A stretch of DNA of 12,976 nt, from assembly GCA_019322375.1 (NCBI GenBank), contig JAHWIP010000085.1:1-12976 (forward strand), read 5' to 3'. The first letter of the stretch is position 1, and every line of letters begins with the position of its first letter. Below, piece after piece: positions 4,117 to 11,007 of the stretch. The DNA comes from Candidatus Woesearchaeota archaeon (lineage in GTDB: Archaea; Nanobdellota; Nanobdellia; Woesearchaeales; SM23-78). Made by a program: the position numbers and the translations under genes. The notes beneath the pieces were generated by a model, which saw only the letters and a program-made list of their open reading frames with translations, had not been told where the DNA came from and did no database searches.

Positions 4117-6035
4117 AGAAAATATTTCTGCTGGTTATACTATTGCTAGTGCTTTGCATCCAGTTAGCAAGTGCAAAAACCTATCATATCACTCTTTTAA
4201 CTGTGGGAGAAGCAGGGGCTGATACTGTTGGAGGAACCGCAGATGCTTTTCTAGATGTAAAGTATGGTACTGGCAGGATTTTTCTTGACTCATTTCCATT
4301 AACAAAGATTGACACCCAGATAAGCACTCGTTATGCTAATGAGATTGCATGCGACCACCTTGACATGGACTGCTCTGGCCATGATTTCTTTTACACAATA
4401 AGGGCTGGTTCTACTATTGTAGGAGGCCCTAGTGCCAGTGCACCACTAACAGTTCTTACAATTGCTGCTCTTAAAGACCTTGAATTAAGAAATGATACTG
4501 TTATGACAGGAACTATTAATTCTGGCGGAAGCATAGGACCTGTGGGCGGTACTGTTAAAAAAGCCATGGCTGCTGAAAAAGCAGGTTTTAAAAGAGTGCT
4601 CATACCCTTATTCTCTTTTAATTTAGAGGAAATAACAAGTGAAAATAAAACTCTTAATACAACAGAAACTAACGTTTCTGAGCATTCAGCAAAGCTGAAT
4701 ACAACAGAAACAAATGTTTCTGAGCCATCAAAGGCAAAGCCTTTGAGTGCCAAAGATGAACCTTTGAGCAATTCAGCAGAGCTGAATGAAACCATCAATG
4801 CAAGTATTCAGAATATTACCAATAAAACAAAAAAAGAACTTACCCTGGAAGAGGCTAACCTTAGCATTGAAGTAATAAAGGTAAGTAATATTGAGGAAGC
4901 CTTAATGTACTTAACAGATGAGTATGTTGAGCAGATACAAGGAGAGATAGATGTGCCTGATGATTACACTAACACTATGAAGGAGGTTGCTGATAAACTG
5001 TGCAACCGCGCCCTAGGTTCATACGAGAGAATTAAGCTTGTTGATGAAAAAGACATTAACAGCTCAGAAATATATGCTAATAATATTAACAAAGGCTTTG
5101 AAAAGGGTAATTATTATTCTGCTGCCAGCTACTGCTTCACTCTGGGGGTTATTGTGAGAAAGGCTAATCTAAAGGAGCTTGAAGAAAAGCATCCTGAACG
5201 CATAGAAAAGCTTTATGATATTACTAGAAAAGCTGTTGATGAGTTTAATAAAAACTTAGAAGAAATAAATCTCACAACCCTTTCAGAGCTTGAAACCTAT
5301 ATCATTGTAAAGGAGCGCTTGCTTGAAGCAGATGATAGTCTTGTTAAGATTAGCAATAACATCTCTACTGATGAGCTGGCTTATGCTATTGAGCGTTACT
5401 ACAGTGGTGTTTACTGGTCAGAGTTCTTTAGAATAAAAGGGAAAAGCCTTCAACTTGACAAGGAATATTTAAAACAGGCTTGTTATAAAAAACTTTCAGA
5501 AGCAGATGAAAGAATTAATTATGCCAGCTTATACATTCCTCCCCTGCTCCAGAACTCCAAGGACACTATTAAACAAGCCTATGCTCTTGCTCTTAAAGAG
5601 AACTACAAGATGTGCTTGTTCAAAGCCAGCTTTGCAAAAGCAGAATCTAATCTTCTGCTCTCAAGTATTTCTATTGACAAAGACCAGGTAGAAGAACTGG
5701 CACATGAAAAACTCAAAGCAGCCAAAAAAGTTATTGTAAAAGAGCAGAGCAGGGATATATTTCCAATCCTGGGTTACAGCTACTATGAATATGCCACTTC
5801 CCTAAAAGAGAATAATGATTCTGTATCTGGCCTTATCTTTGGAGAGTATGCCTTGGAGCTAAGCAATATTGAGATTTATTTTCCTAAGAAAGAGCTGAAA
5901 CTGCCAAGGATTAATTACCCTCTTGTTTTGTTCTTTGCCTCTGCATTTATGCTTGGACTGGTTATTGGGATTGCCATTACTGCAAGAGTTGTGCGCAAAA
6001 AGAAAAAGATTAAGGTTAGAAAAAAGAAGAGATAA
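4113..6035 (+). CDS. Membrane-anchored Lon-like serine protease (COG1750 type)
   Basis: An extracytoplasmic S16 (Lon-type) protease domain without the AAA+ part, the arrangement of the predicted archaeal serine proteases of COG1750. Order of parts: signal peptide (1-21, ending LASA); protease domain (about 22-167) with the catalytic Ser107 in GGPSASAP and Lys150 in VGGTVKKAMAA, which aligns with the Lon dyad; a linker (about 170-245) dense in N-x-S/T sequons (nine between residues 177 and 240); a long helical region (260-595); one membrane helix (602-624); and a basic cytoplasmic tail, RVVRKKKKIKVRKKKR. The dyad is intact, so it should be active outside the cell, probably on surface or misfolded proteins. 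It overlaps bud32 by ATGA. The linker DNA contains six consecutive perfect hairpins. At 640 aa it is a full-length, unbroken gene. Confidence 0.88.
   Translation: MKKIFLLVILLLVLCIQLASAKTYHITLLTVGEAGADTVGGTADAFLDVKYGTGRIFLDSFPLTKIDTQISTRYANEIACDHLDMDCSGHDFFYTIRAGSTIVGGPSASAPLTVLTIAALKDLELRNDTVMTGTINSGGSIGPVGGTVKKAMAAEKAGFKRVLIPLFSFNLEEITSENKTLNTTETNVSEHSAKLNTTETNVSEPSKAKPLSAKDEPLSNSAELNETINASIQNITNKTKKELTLEEANLSIEVIKVSNIEEALMYLTDEYVEQIQGEIDVPDDYTNTMKEVADKLCNRALGSYERIKLVDEKDINSSEIYANNINKGFEKGNYYSAASYCFTLGVIVRKANLKELEEKHPERIEKLYDITRKAVDEFNKNLEEINLTTLSELETYIIVKERLLEADDSLVKISNNISTDELAYAIERYYSGVYWSEFFRIKGKSLQLDKEYLKQACYKKLSEADERINYASLYIPPLLQNSKDTIKQAYALALKENYKMCLFKASFAKAESNLLLSSISIDKDQVEELAHEKLKAAKKVIVKEQSRDIFPILGYSYYEYATSLKENNDSVSGLIFGEYALELSNIEIYFPKKELKLPRINYPLVLFFASAFMLGLVIGIAITARVVRKKKKIKVRKKKR
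4656..4724. repeat. 27-nt tandem repeat (42-nt period) in the protease linker
   Basis: The 27 nt at 4656-4682 and 4698-4724 are identical except at two positions. The repeat is in frame and encodes NTTETNVSE twice. The two differences both fall within the 4-nt loop of the hairpin CAGAAAC-N4-GTTTCTG contained in each copy. Confidence 0.85.
4663..4787 (+). repeat. Array of six back-to-back stem-loops inside a coding region
   Basis: Six perfect inverted repeats with short loops follow one another in 125 nt. CAGAAAC-TAAC-GTTTCTG spans 4663-4680. ATTCAGC-AAA-GCTGAAT spans 4684-4700. CAGAAAC-AAAT-GTTTCTG spans 4705-4722. TCAAAGGC-AAA-GCCTTTGA spans 4728-4746. CAAAG-ATGAAC-CTTTG spans 4751-4766. 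ATTCAGC-AGA-GCTGAAT spans 4771-4787. Two stem types recur exactly while their loops vary. They encode the glycosylation-rich linker, residues 184-225. Confidence 0.85.
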
Positions 6036-6226
6036 TTCTGGTTTTCTTAAAACCCTTCTTCAAACGATCTTATTTCTTATCAGAAGCATAAAACCCAAAG
6101 AAGACCTCAGGACGAGGTCTTCCCGGGAAAAAGAGGTGAGTATAAACTTTAGTATAGGAATTTATTACCTCTTTTCGTCTAAAAACCACCCATCTTTTTT
6201 TCTTCACTTTAGAATGGATATACTCC
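6036..6226. other. Non-coding stretch with several hairpins and a T-run terminator
   Basis: No gene is visible. GGTTTT-CTT-AAAACC (6040-6054) lies 4 nt after the protease stop and may aid termination. GAAGACCTC-AGGAC-GAGGTCTTC (6100-6122) is a perfect 9-bp stem with a 5-nt loop, followed by a TTCCCGGGAA palindrome (6120-6129). AAAAGAGGT (6129-6137) pairs with ACCTCTTTT (6167-6175) around a 29-nt loop. A T7 run at 6195-6201 would stop a plus-strand transcript. A small structured RNA from about 6095 to 6200 is possible, but I see no tRNA, C/D-box or H/ACA signature. Confidence 0.45.
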
Positions 6227-6265
6227 TATATAAACTTTTCGTTGAAACACCATTACGTAATGGTG
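6227..6265 (+). promoter_or_regulatory. TATA box with 18-bp palindromic operator-like site at the predicted start of transcription
   Basis: TATATAAA at 6227-6234 predicts a transcription start near 6255. CACCATTACGTAATGGTG (6248-6265) is a perfect 18-bp palindrome centred at that position, where a bound dimeric repressor would block polymerase. A second TATA-like stretch, ATTTAAAAG at 6281-6289, lies nearer the ATG at 6314 and could serve as a leaderless alternative promoter. The leader from the first start would contain a minimal ATG-GGT-TAA frame at 6301-6309. Confidence 0.5.
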
Positions 6266-6313
6266 ACAAAAAGGTTAAATATTTAAAAGATAAAGAAAAG
6301 ATGGGTTAAAGCA

Positions 6314-8041
6314 ATGGGGTTGGTTAAGAAAACAGCGATTTTTGCTTTAGGAATAGGACTTCTAGGACAGATCATAGTAAAAGACCGTTCAGAACAATTA
6401 TCATTAGAAGACATACTTAGATTAACAACAATAAAAGGTGTTAAACGCACCATAGGAAAAGAAATAGACACAGTCATAACCCGCATCAATAACCAAAATA
6501 ACAGCGGAGACTTCATGGATATAAAGCTCCCGCCAGAACTAATTCCTGCCAAGGAATTCTGGAAGAATATGTATCAAAAATATAATTTTGATGATGTTAT
6601 CTTTTATAACCCAAAAACATACCAAGTACATGCCATTCATCAATCAGTAGGAAGAGAAGTATACTTTGATATGACTCGGAACCAAAAGAAAAAGATTAGG
6701 GATGAGTTAAAAAAAATAGAAAGAGCAGTAGAGCGAGAAGTAAAAGCTGATGTTGGTTATTCAAGAGGGGCTGCTGATATGCTTGCTACAGGGACTGAAA
6801 ACATTCTTTTTTATTCCAATGAATGTGAAGAAGCAACTGCAGAAGTAGGGGTAAACCCAATCATGGGCTCTGCAATAGGCTTAGGAGAAAGCTGTATGCA
6901 AAACCTGGTATCAAGGTCATTTGCTGTTGGCTTTTATCAATTCCTAAAAAAAGTAGCCATAGAGTTAGGCATGATTGTGGATTATTCTATTGACCAAAGA
7001 TTAGACCCTCGAATATCAGCTCACTATACAGCTCTAAGCCTAAAAGAATACTATGCGCGATACGTCAATCCTCAAATTGCTGCAACAACACATTATGCAG
7101 GCCCAAACAACTCGGATAAAGCCTTTGTCTACACTAATTTTGTAATTGAACAAAGAGGAATAGAAGAACCCTTATCACAAGAGGAATTCTTCTCAATCAT
7201 AGTTAACGACTTTGCATATCAACCCAATAAAATAAGAGGAACTTTTAGGAAAAATTCAAGACACTACCTGGCAATAATATGTGCGCTTATGGAGATAAGA
7301 AAAGAAAGGTATTCTCCAGAATTACTGAAAAACTTTGAGCCAGAATATGCTTCAATAAAACTGAGCTATAAAAACCCAAGAGAAAAACTTAATATTAAAG
7401 AAGTATTGGAAAAAAAGATAAGAAGAGAACTGCTAAAAAAAGAATTGATGCTAGGAAGAAGTCTTTCTCAACAAGAAAAAGAAAGAATACAAGAACAAGA
7501 AAAAAAAGAATTATTTAAATTAAATCTTTCAAGCCTTTATCTGCAAAAAATTAATGGAAACACCAAGTTCTTAAGAAGTTATATGGGCTCAAGAATAAAA
7601 TGGATCACTCCTCAGATGACAGAAGGAGCAATAATAAGAGTTTCTCTTGAAGATAAGGATTGGTTTATGAACAAATATGGACGCCTCTTTGATAATCCTG
7701 AAATCAAGATTCATAAAAAAGAAGATAAGACTATAATTGGAAAAGCACCCTTCTCCCTGGGAGAGTTGTTGTACAAAGGAATAATGCAGATAAGAAAAAA
7801 ATCAAAGCATGGAGAAGTAACTGAGGAAATGCTAAAAATGGTAGAACAAAGCTATCTCTATGATTTGAAAAGAGAACTGCTAACACAACTCCAAAAAACA
7901 TACCTAGAGAATGCTCTTACTGTTGTAAGAATGGATATTAAAAAAACAATAAGAGAAAAAAAAGCAGAGTACTGGAGTAAAAGAATACCTAAATATATTA
8001 AAACAGTGGAAAAACAGGTAGGGGTAGATAAGGATAGATAA
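6314..8041 (+). CDS. Membrane-anchored protein with a lytic transglycosylase (GH23/MltD-like) domain
   Basis: A hydrophobic helix near the N-terminus (about residues 7-22, after MGLVKK) should export or anchor this 575-aa protein. Residues about 165-285 read as a lytic transglycosylase domain: the catalytic glutamate E192 in GLGES, then AVGFYQF (204-210, the AVGLxQF of MltD-like enzymes), DQRLDP (227-232, matching the D-x-R-x-DP motif) and THYAGPN (259-265, matching AYNAGPG). Such enzymes cleave the MurNAc-GlcNAc bond of peptidoglycan and leave a 1,6-anhydro end. Residues 1-160 and the long, lysine-rich helical C-terminal half (290-575) match nothing I recognise. Archaea lack murein, so the target may be bacterial walls, or the fold may act on another glycan. 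The promoter region carries a palindromic site. A DNase I-like gene follows 61 nt downstream. Confidence 0.7.
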   Translation: MGLVKKTAIFALGIGLLGQIIVKDRSEQLSLEDILRLTTIKGVKRTIGKEIDTVITRINNQNNSGDFMDIKLPPELIPAKEFWKNMYQKYNFDDVIFYNPKTYQVHAIHQSVGREVYFDMTRNQKKKIRDELKKIERAVEREVKADVGYSRGAADMLATGTENILFYSNECEEATAEVGVNPIMGSAIGLGESCMQNLVSRSFAVGFYQFLKKVAIELGMIVDYSIDQRLDPRISAHYTALSLKEYYARYVNPQIAATTHYAGPNNSDKAFVYTNFVIEQRGIEEPLSQEEFFSIIVNDFAYQPNKIRGTFRKNSRHYLAIICALMEIRKERYSPELLKNFEPEYASIKLSYKNPREKLNIKEVLEKKIRRELLKKELMLGRSLSQQEKERIQEQEKKELFKLNLSSLYLQKINGNTKFLRSYMGSRIKWITPQMTEGAIIRVSLEDKDWFMNKYGRLFDNPEIKIHKKEDKTIIGKAPFSLGELLYKGIMQIRKKSKHGEVTEEMLKMVEQSYLYDLKRELLTQLQKTYLENALTVVRMDIKKTIREKKAEYWSKRIPKYIKTVEKQVGVDKDR

Positions 8042-8071
8042 CCAGAAAACTTCCGAAACCTCACACTAAAG

Positions 8072-8080
8072 ATTTATTAA
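8072..8080 (+). promoter_or_regulatory. TATA box of the DNase I-like gene
   Basis: ATTTATTAA lies about 30 nt before the ATG at 8103, in the short gap after the transglycosylase-like gene. No SD is visible, so a separate leaderless transcript is likely, although read-through from upstream is possible. Confidence 0.45.
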
Positions 8081-8102
8081 CAACCTCTTTCTAAAACCAT
8101 TT

Positions 8103-8939
8103 ATGAAGAAAAATACAAGCATTATTTTAATAATCATAATCTTATTAATCGTAGCTATTGGATATTACTTATTATTAAAACAAGAATCTAAAAAAGAACC
8201 TCAGAGTCAGGCAATAACCTCTTATATATCTGACAGCAATGAAACATTAACTATTATGAACTGGAATATCCAGACCTTTGGCAAGAGTAAGTGGAACAAA
8301 ACAGAAGTTAGAAGCAGGATATTATCAATTGTTCCAATGGCTGACATTACTTTTATCCAGGAAATCAGGGATAAGAGCGGAGATACATTCAGGAGTTTGT
8401 GTGCAGAGCTGAATAAAACTCACAAATGCAATATCTCAAGCAGGGCTGGCAGGAGCAGTTCAAAAGAACAATACGGAATAATTTATAAAAAAAACATTGA
8501 AATACTTGCAATCCATGATTTTAATCCTGATGAAAAAGACAGATGGGAAAGACCGCCAGTAATGGTTAGTTTTAAAGCAGATGACTATGAGTTTATTGCA
8601 ACAAATATTCATATCAAACCTGATGACGTAAAAAATGAGCTTCAACATCTTGAGATAATATATAAGACTATGAGTTCAATTACCAACAGGGTTTGGCTTG
8701 GAGATTTTAATGCTGACTGCTCTTATTATGATGCAGAGAACAAAGATGTTTTCTTAACAGAATACTGGGTAATAAAGGATATTGATGATACAACAGTTGC
8801 ATACTCTGACTGTGCTTATGACAGGATAATTATTAATGAGGATATGAAGGAAGAATATTTAAAGTATGGAATCTACACAAACATAACCAAAGAAGTTTCA
8901 GATCATTATCCTGTTTGGGTTGAATTAAAAATACCCTAG
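8103..8939 (+). CDS. Membrane-anchored endonuclease/exonuclease/phosphatase (DNase I-like) protein
   Basis: MKKNTS and a long hydrophobic helix (residues 7-25) form a signal or anchor with the catalytic domain outside. The domain carries the full set of EEP-superfamily motifs: MNWNIQ (52-57, N55), FIQEIRD (84-90, metal-binding E87), TNIHIKP (167-173, H170), GDFNADC (200-206, D201 and N203), YDRI (239-242) and SDHYPV (266-271, D267 and H268). Both catalytic histidines of DNase I have counterparts. Four cysteines (100, 109, 206, 237) could form disulfides outside the cell. Secreted DNA degradation to feed nucleotide salvage is the simplest role, but EEP enzymes also include phosphodiesterases and phosphatases. 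Its 3' end overlaps the convergent GH15 gene by 15 nt. Confidence 0.85.
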   Translation: MKKNTSIILIIIILLIVAIGYYLLLKQESKKEPQSQAITSYISDSNETLTIMNWNIQTFGKSKWNKTEVRSRILSIVPMADITFIQEIRDKSGDTFRSLCAELNKTHKCNISSRAGRSSSKEQYGIIYKKNIEILAIHDFNPDEKDRWERPPVMVSFKADDYEFIATNIHIKPDDVKNELQHLEIIYKTMSSITNRVWLGDFNADCSYYDAENKDVFLTEYWVIKDIDDTTVAYSDCAYDRIIINEDMKEEYLKYGIYTNITKEVSDHYPVWVELKIP

Positions 8940-9998
8940 CTCTTTACTTGCAAAAATAAACATTGCATGGCTCCAGCACAAAGGATTGACTGATTTCTGG
9001 ATATCATTATCAAACAACTGCTCAGGAATGTATTTATCAATTCTTTCAAGCACAGCATTATAGTGTTCAAGGGCTTTTTCTTTGTTGCCTAGTTTTGAAT
9101 AATAGATGCTGAGCCAGAAGGTTAGCAAAGGCCAGCTTCCTGCTCCTCTTCTAAAATCAATGCCTTGTTTTTTAAAGCTGTCATAATAATCATAAGCATA
9201 GCGATAAACCCCTTTGTTCTTAACAATCTCTTTTTCCATCTTCTCAACAGTGCTTATCATCTTTTTATCCTCTGGCTTTACAATACTAAAAGGATAGACT
9301 AAGCCTAATAAAGATGCATCACTTGTTTTATCAGAAAGCTTTCCAAAGGTTCTTAAGAAGTAGCCATCTTTATCACTATAAGAATCCATAATCCTTTTTT
9401 TCATTTCTTCACTGGTCTTAAACCATTTTTTGTCAGGAATAATCTTGTTTGCCAATTCTAAGCCATGAGCACAAGCAGCTAAGGAATAAGTATGAGTGTC
9501 TTCTGACTCTTCGCATGTAAGACGCTCCTCCCATAAATCCTGGGTTAATATGTTAAAAGTTTTGCCATTCCATGCCTTGCAAATGCCGTCAGCAAGAGTG
9601 GTTATCAATTCTTTGTACTTAAGGGCTTTTTTCAAGTCATCCTTGTAATGCTCGTGGATTGCCCAGAGCACAGAACCATTATTATCAGGCTGAAAAGCCA
9701 GCCATCTCTTAGGACCATTAACATAATAGTTCTGAAACAACAACTTGCTCTTTTGCAAGCCTTCTGCTCTGTTCCAAAGCCAGTTAAAAAAAGATTCCTG
9801 GATGTTGTTGATACCAAGCATGTCTGCAGCAACACAGATATAAGCACTATCTCTTGGCCAAACATACCTGTAATGCTGAACACAATTAGGATAATATTCT
9901 TTGTCAGCATTAGCAGCAACAATAGCACCATTCTCTAAGCAGCAGTCAAGAGTTACCTGCTTGCTTGTTTCTAATAATGAGTTGATTTTTTGATTCAT
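8925..9998 (-). CDS. GH15 glucoamylase-like glycoside hydrolase
   Basis: GH15 enzymes release glucose from the ends of alpha-1,4/1,6-glucans or related glucosides with inversion. The (alpha/alpha)6-barrel motifs are present in order: YRYVWPRDSAYI (43-54), TQDLWEERLT (152-161) with E157 as the likely general acid, DASLLGLVYPF (227-237), GSWPLLTFWL (287-296), PEQ (325-327) with E326 as the likely general base, and PLCWSHAMFIFA (339-350). At 357 aa it is only the catalytic barrel and lacks the N-terminal beta-sandwich domain of many prokaryotic glucoamylases. There is no signal peptide, so it probably works in the cytoplasm on stored or imported glucan. The start at 9998 follows a TATA box (10029-10022). 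It is divergent from the gene at 10125 and overlaps the convergent DNase I-like gene by 15 nt. Confidence 0.88.
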   Translation of the reverse strand: MNQKINSLLETSKQVTLDCCLENGAIVAANADKEYYPNCVQHYRYVWPRDSAYICVAADMLGINNIQESFFNWLWNRAEGLQKSKLLFQNYYVNGPKRWLAFQPDNNGSVLWAIHEHYKDDLKKALKYKELITTLADGICKAWNGKTFNILTQDLWEERLTCEESEDTHTYSLAACAHGLELANKIIPDKKWFKTSEEMKKRIMDSYSDKDGYFLRTFGKLSDKTSDASLLGLVYPFSIVKPEDKKMISTVEKMEKEIVKNKGVYRYAYDYYDSFKKQGIDFRRGAGSWPLLTFWLSIYYSKLGNKEKALEHYNAVLERIDKYIPEQLFDNDIQKSVNPLCWSHAMFIFASKELGYF

Positions 9999-10020
9999 AA
10001 TTAAACAGAATCTTATTGGG

Positions 10021-10030
10021 TTTTATATAG
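10021..10030 (-). promoter_or_regulatory. TATA box of the GH15 gene
   Basis: Read on the minus strand this is CTATATAAAA, with TATATAAA from 10029 to 10022. It lies 31 nt from the ATG at 9998, which predicts a leader of at most a few bases. Confidence 0.55.
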
Positions 10031-10094
10031 TTTACTTTTATTATAAAAACCAACTCATTTGAATCCACTGTAGCAAAATTAATAAAACAAGTTT

Positions 10095-10106
10095 TTTAAA
10101 TAAATA
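10095..10106 (+). promoter_or_regulatory. TATA box of the 293-aa unknown gene
   Basis: TTTTAAATAAAT begins about 28-30 nt before the ATG at 10125. There is no SD, which is consistent with a leaderless mRNA. It shares the 126-nt intergenic gap with the divergent GH15 promoter. Confidence 0.45.
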
Positions 10107-10124
10107 AGAATTATTTTTTCTGCT

Positions 10125-11006
10125 ATGTTCCTTTATTATCAAACTTGGGTGCTTGGAGGGAAAAGAGAAATCGCAGGGCAAGCACATTTTGGTATTCAGA
10201 ATATCAAGATAGATAACTTACACAGAACGAACATAACACCTGCGAAATATTATTTAATACAAAGAAAATTTGAGGAAAAGAAAAAGAATACCACAGATAA
10301 GAATCTAAAAGCAAAGATTAGCAAGGAAATCAGGATACTGCAAGGAAGAACAACTGTAGAAAAGTTAACAGGCACACCTAATAGAAGACCAGACAACAGG
10401 CAGCATTCAAAAGAAATTACTGATTTAAACAATGGGGTTATTGGCAGATTCTATCATTCATCTTCTAAAAAAAGTAGAGAAAACCTAATTCTGCTGGGCA
10501 GAAGAATGTTTATAAGGGATGCTTCAATTGGATTTGTTTATTCTAAGCTCAAAAAGCCTTGCATGCGAACAACTCTGTACTTAACATATAAAGGCAAGGA
10601 TTCAATAAGAAAATATGTTAAAAAACATTTAAATCAGCAGCTCGCTTTTTATAATGAACGTACTCAAAAGATAAAAAAGAAATCATCTCATAAGATAAGG
10701 AAAAAAATGGATAGAAGACTTAGTTATGATGTAAAAATAGATGATATTGACATACATATAAATCTGAAAGGAAAAATAGAGATTTTTACTTTTCATCCAG
10801 GACTAGAATCCTTACTATGTGATGACTTTAGATTAACAAGAGAACAAAGAATACTTTTGGAGAGATTCACAGAGCATAATTTCTTAAAAAAATGGGTTAA
10901 ACAAACCACTCCTGATTTCAATATGTTTGTTGGTAAAACCTTTGAGGTATTATCTCAGAAAGCAAATAGTATTCTTGAAGAATATTTTTACAAAAATGCT
11001 CACTGA
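10125..11006 (+). CDS. Unrecognised basic 293-aa protein
   Basis: I do not recognise a family. The protein is strongly basic and soluble, without signal peptide or membrane helix. A lysine-rich, probably coiled-coil segment covers about residues 47-74. A second lysine/arginine cluster lies near 185-200 (KIKKKSSHKIRKKMDRR). Between and after these are alternating hydrophobic strands (for example VKIDDIDIHINLKGKIEIFTF, about 203-223) that suggest a folded alpha/beta domain. The charge pattern suggests nucleic-acid or ribosome binding, but no catalytic motif is visible. It has its own TATA box and ends 1 nt before the stop of the convergent DUF362 gene. It could be a lineage-specific or virus-derived gene; the base composition does not stand out from its neighbours. 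Confidence 0.7.
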   Translation: MFLYYQTWVLGGKREIAGQAHFGIQNIKIDNLHRTNITPAKYYLIQRKFEEKKKNTTDKNLKAKISKEIRILQGRTTVEKLTGTPNRRPDNRQHSKEITDLNNGVIGRFYHSSSKKSRENLILLGRRMFIRDASIGFVYSKLKKPCMRTTLYLTYKGKDSIRKYVKKHLNQQLAFYNERTQKIKKKSSHKIRKKMDRRLSYDVKIDDIDIHINLKGKIEIFTFHPGLESLLCDDFRLTREQRILLERFTEHNFLKKWVKQTTPDFNMFVGKTFEVLSQKANSILEEYFYKNAH

Positions 11007-11007
11007 C

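Noticed and set aside
6100..6122. Bacterial-style Rho-independent terminator
   Set aside because: The hairpin is not followed by a T-run on the plus strand, and on the minus strand there is no gene for it to terminate.
5923..6309. A 128-codon plus-strand frame spanning the end of the protease gene and the following gap
   Set aside because: It begins inside the protease's membrane-helix codons in another frame, has no promoter or SD, and crosses the hairpins and terminator region.
6301..6309. Minimal upstream frame ATG-GGT-TAA before the transglycosylase-like gene
   Set aside because: It is present only if transcription starts near 6255. A three-codon frame is too likely by chance to call a regulatory uORF.
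9632..9938. Long frames on both strands overlapping the start of the GH15 gene
   Set aside because: GH15 motifs run continuously through this stretch in the other minus-strand frame; the rest are by-products of its codon use.
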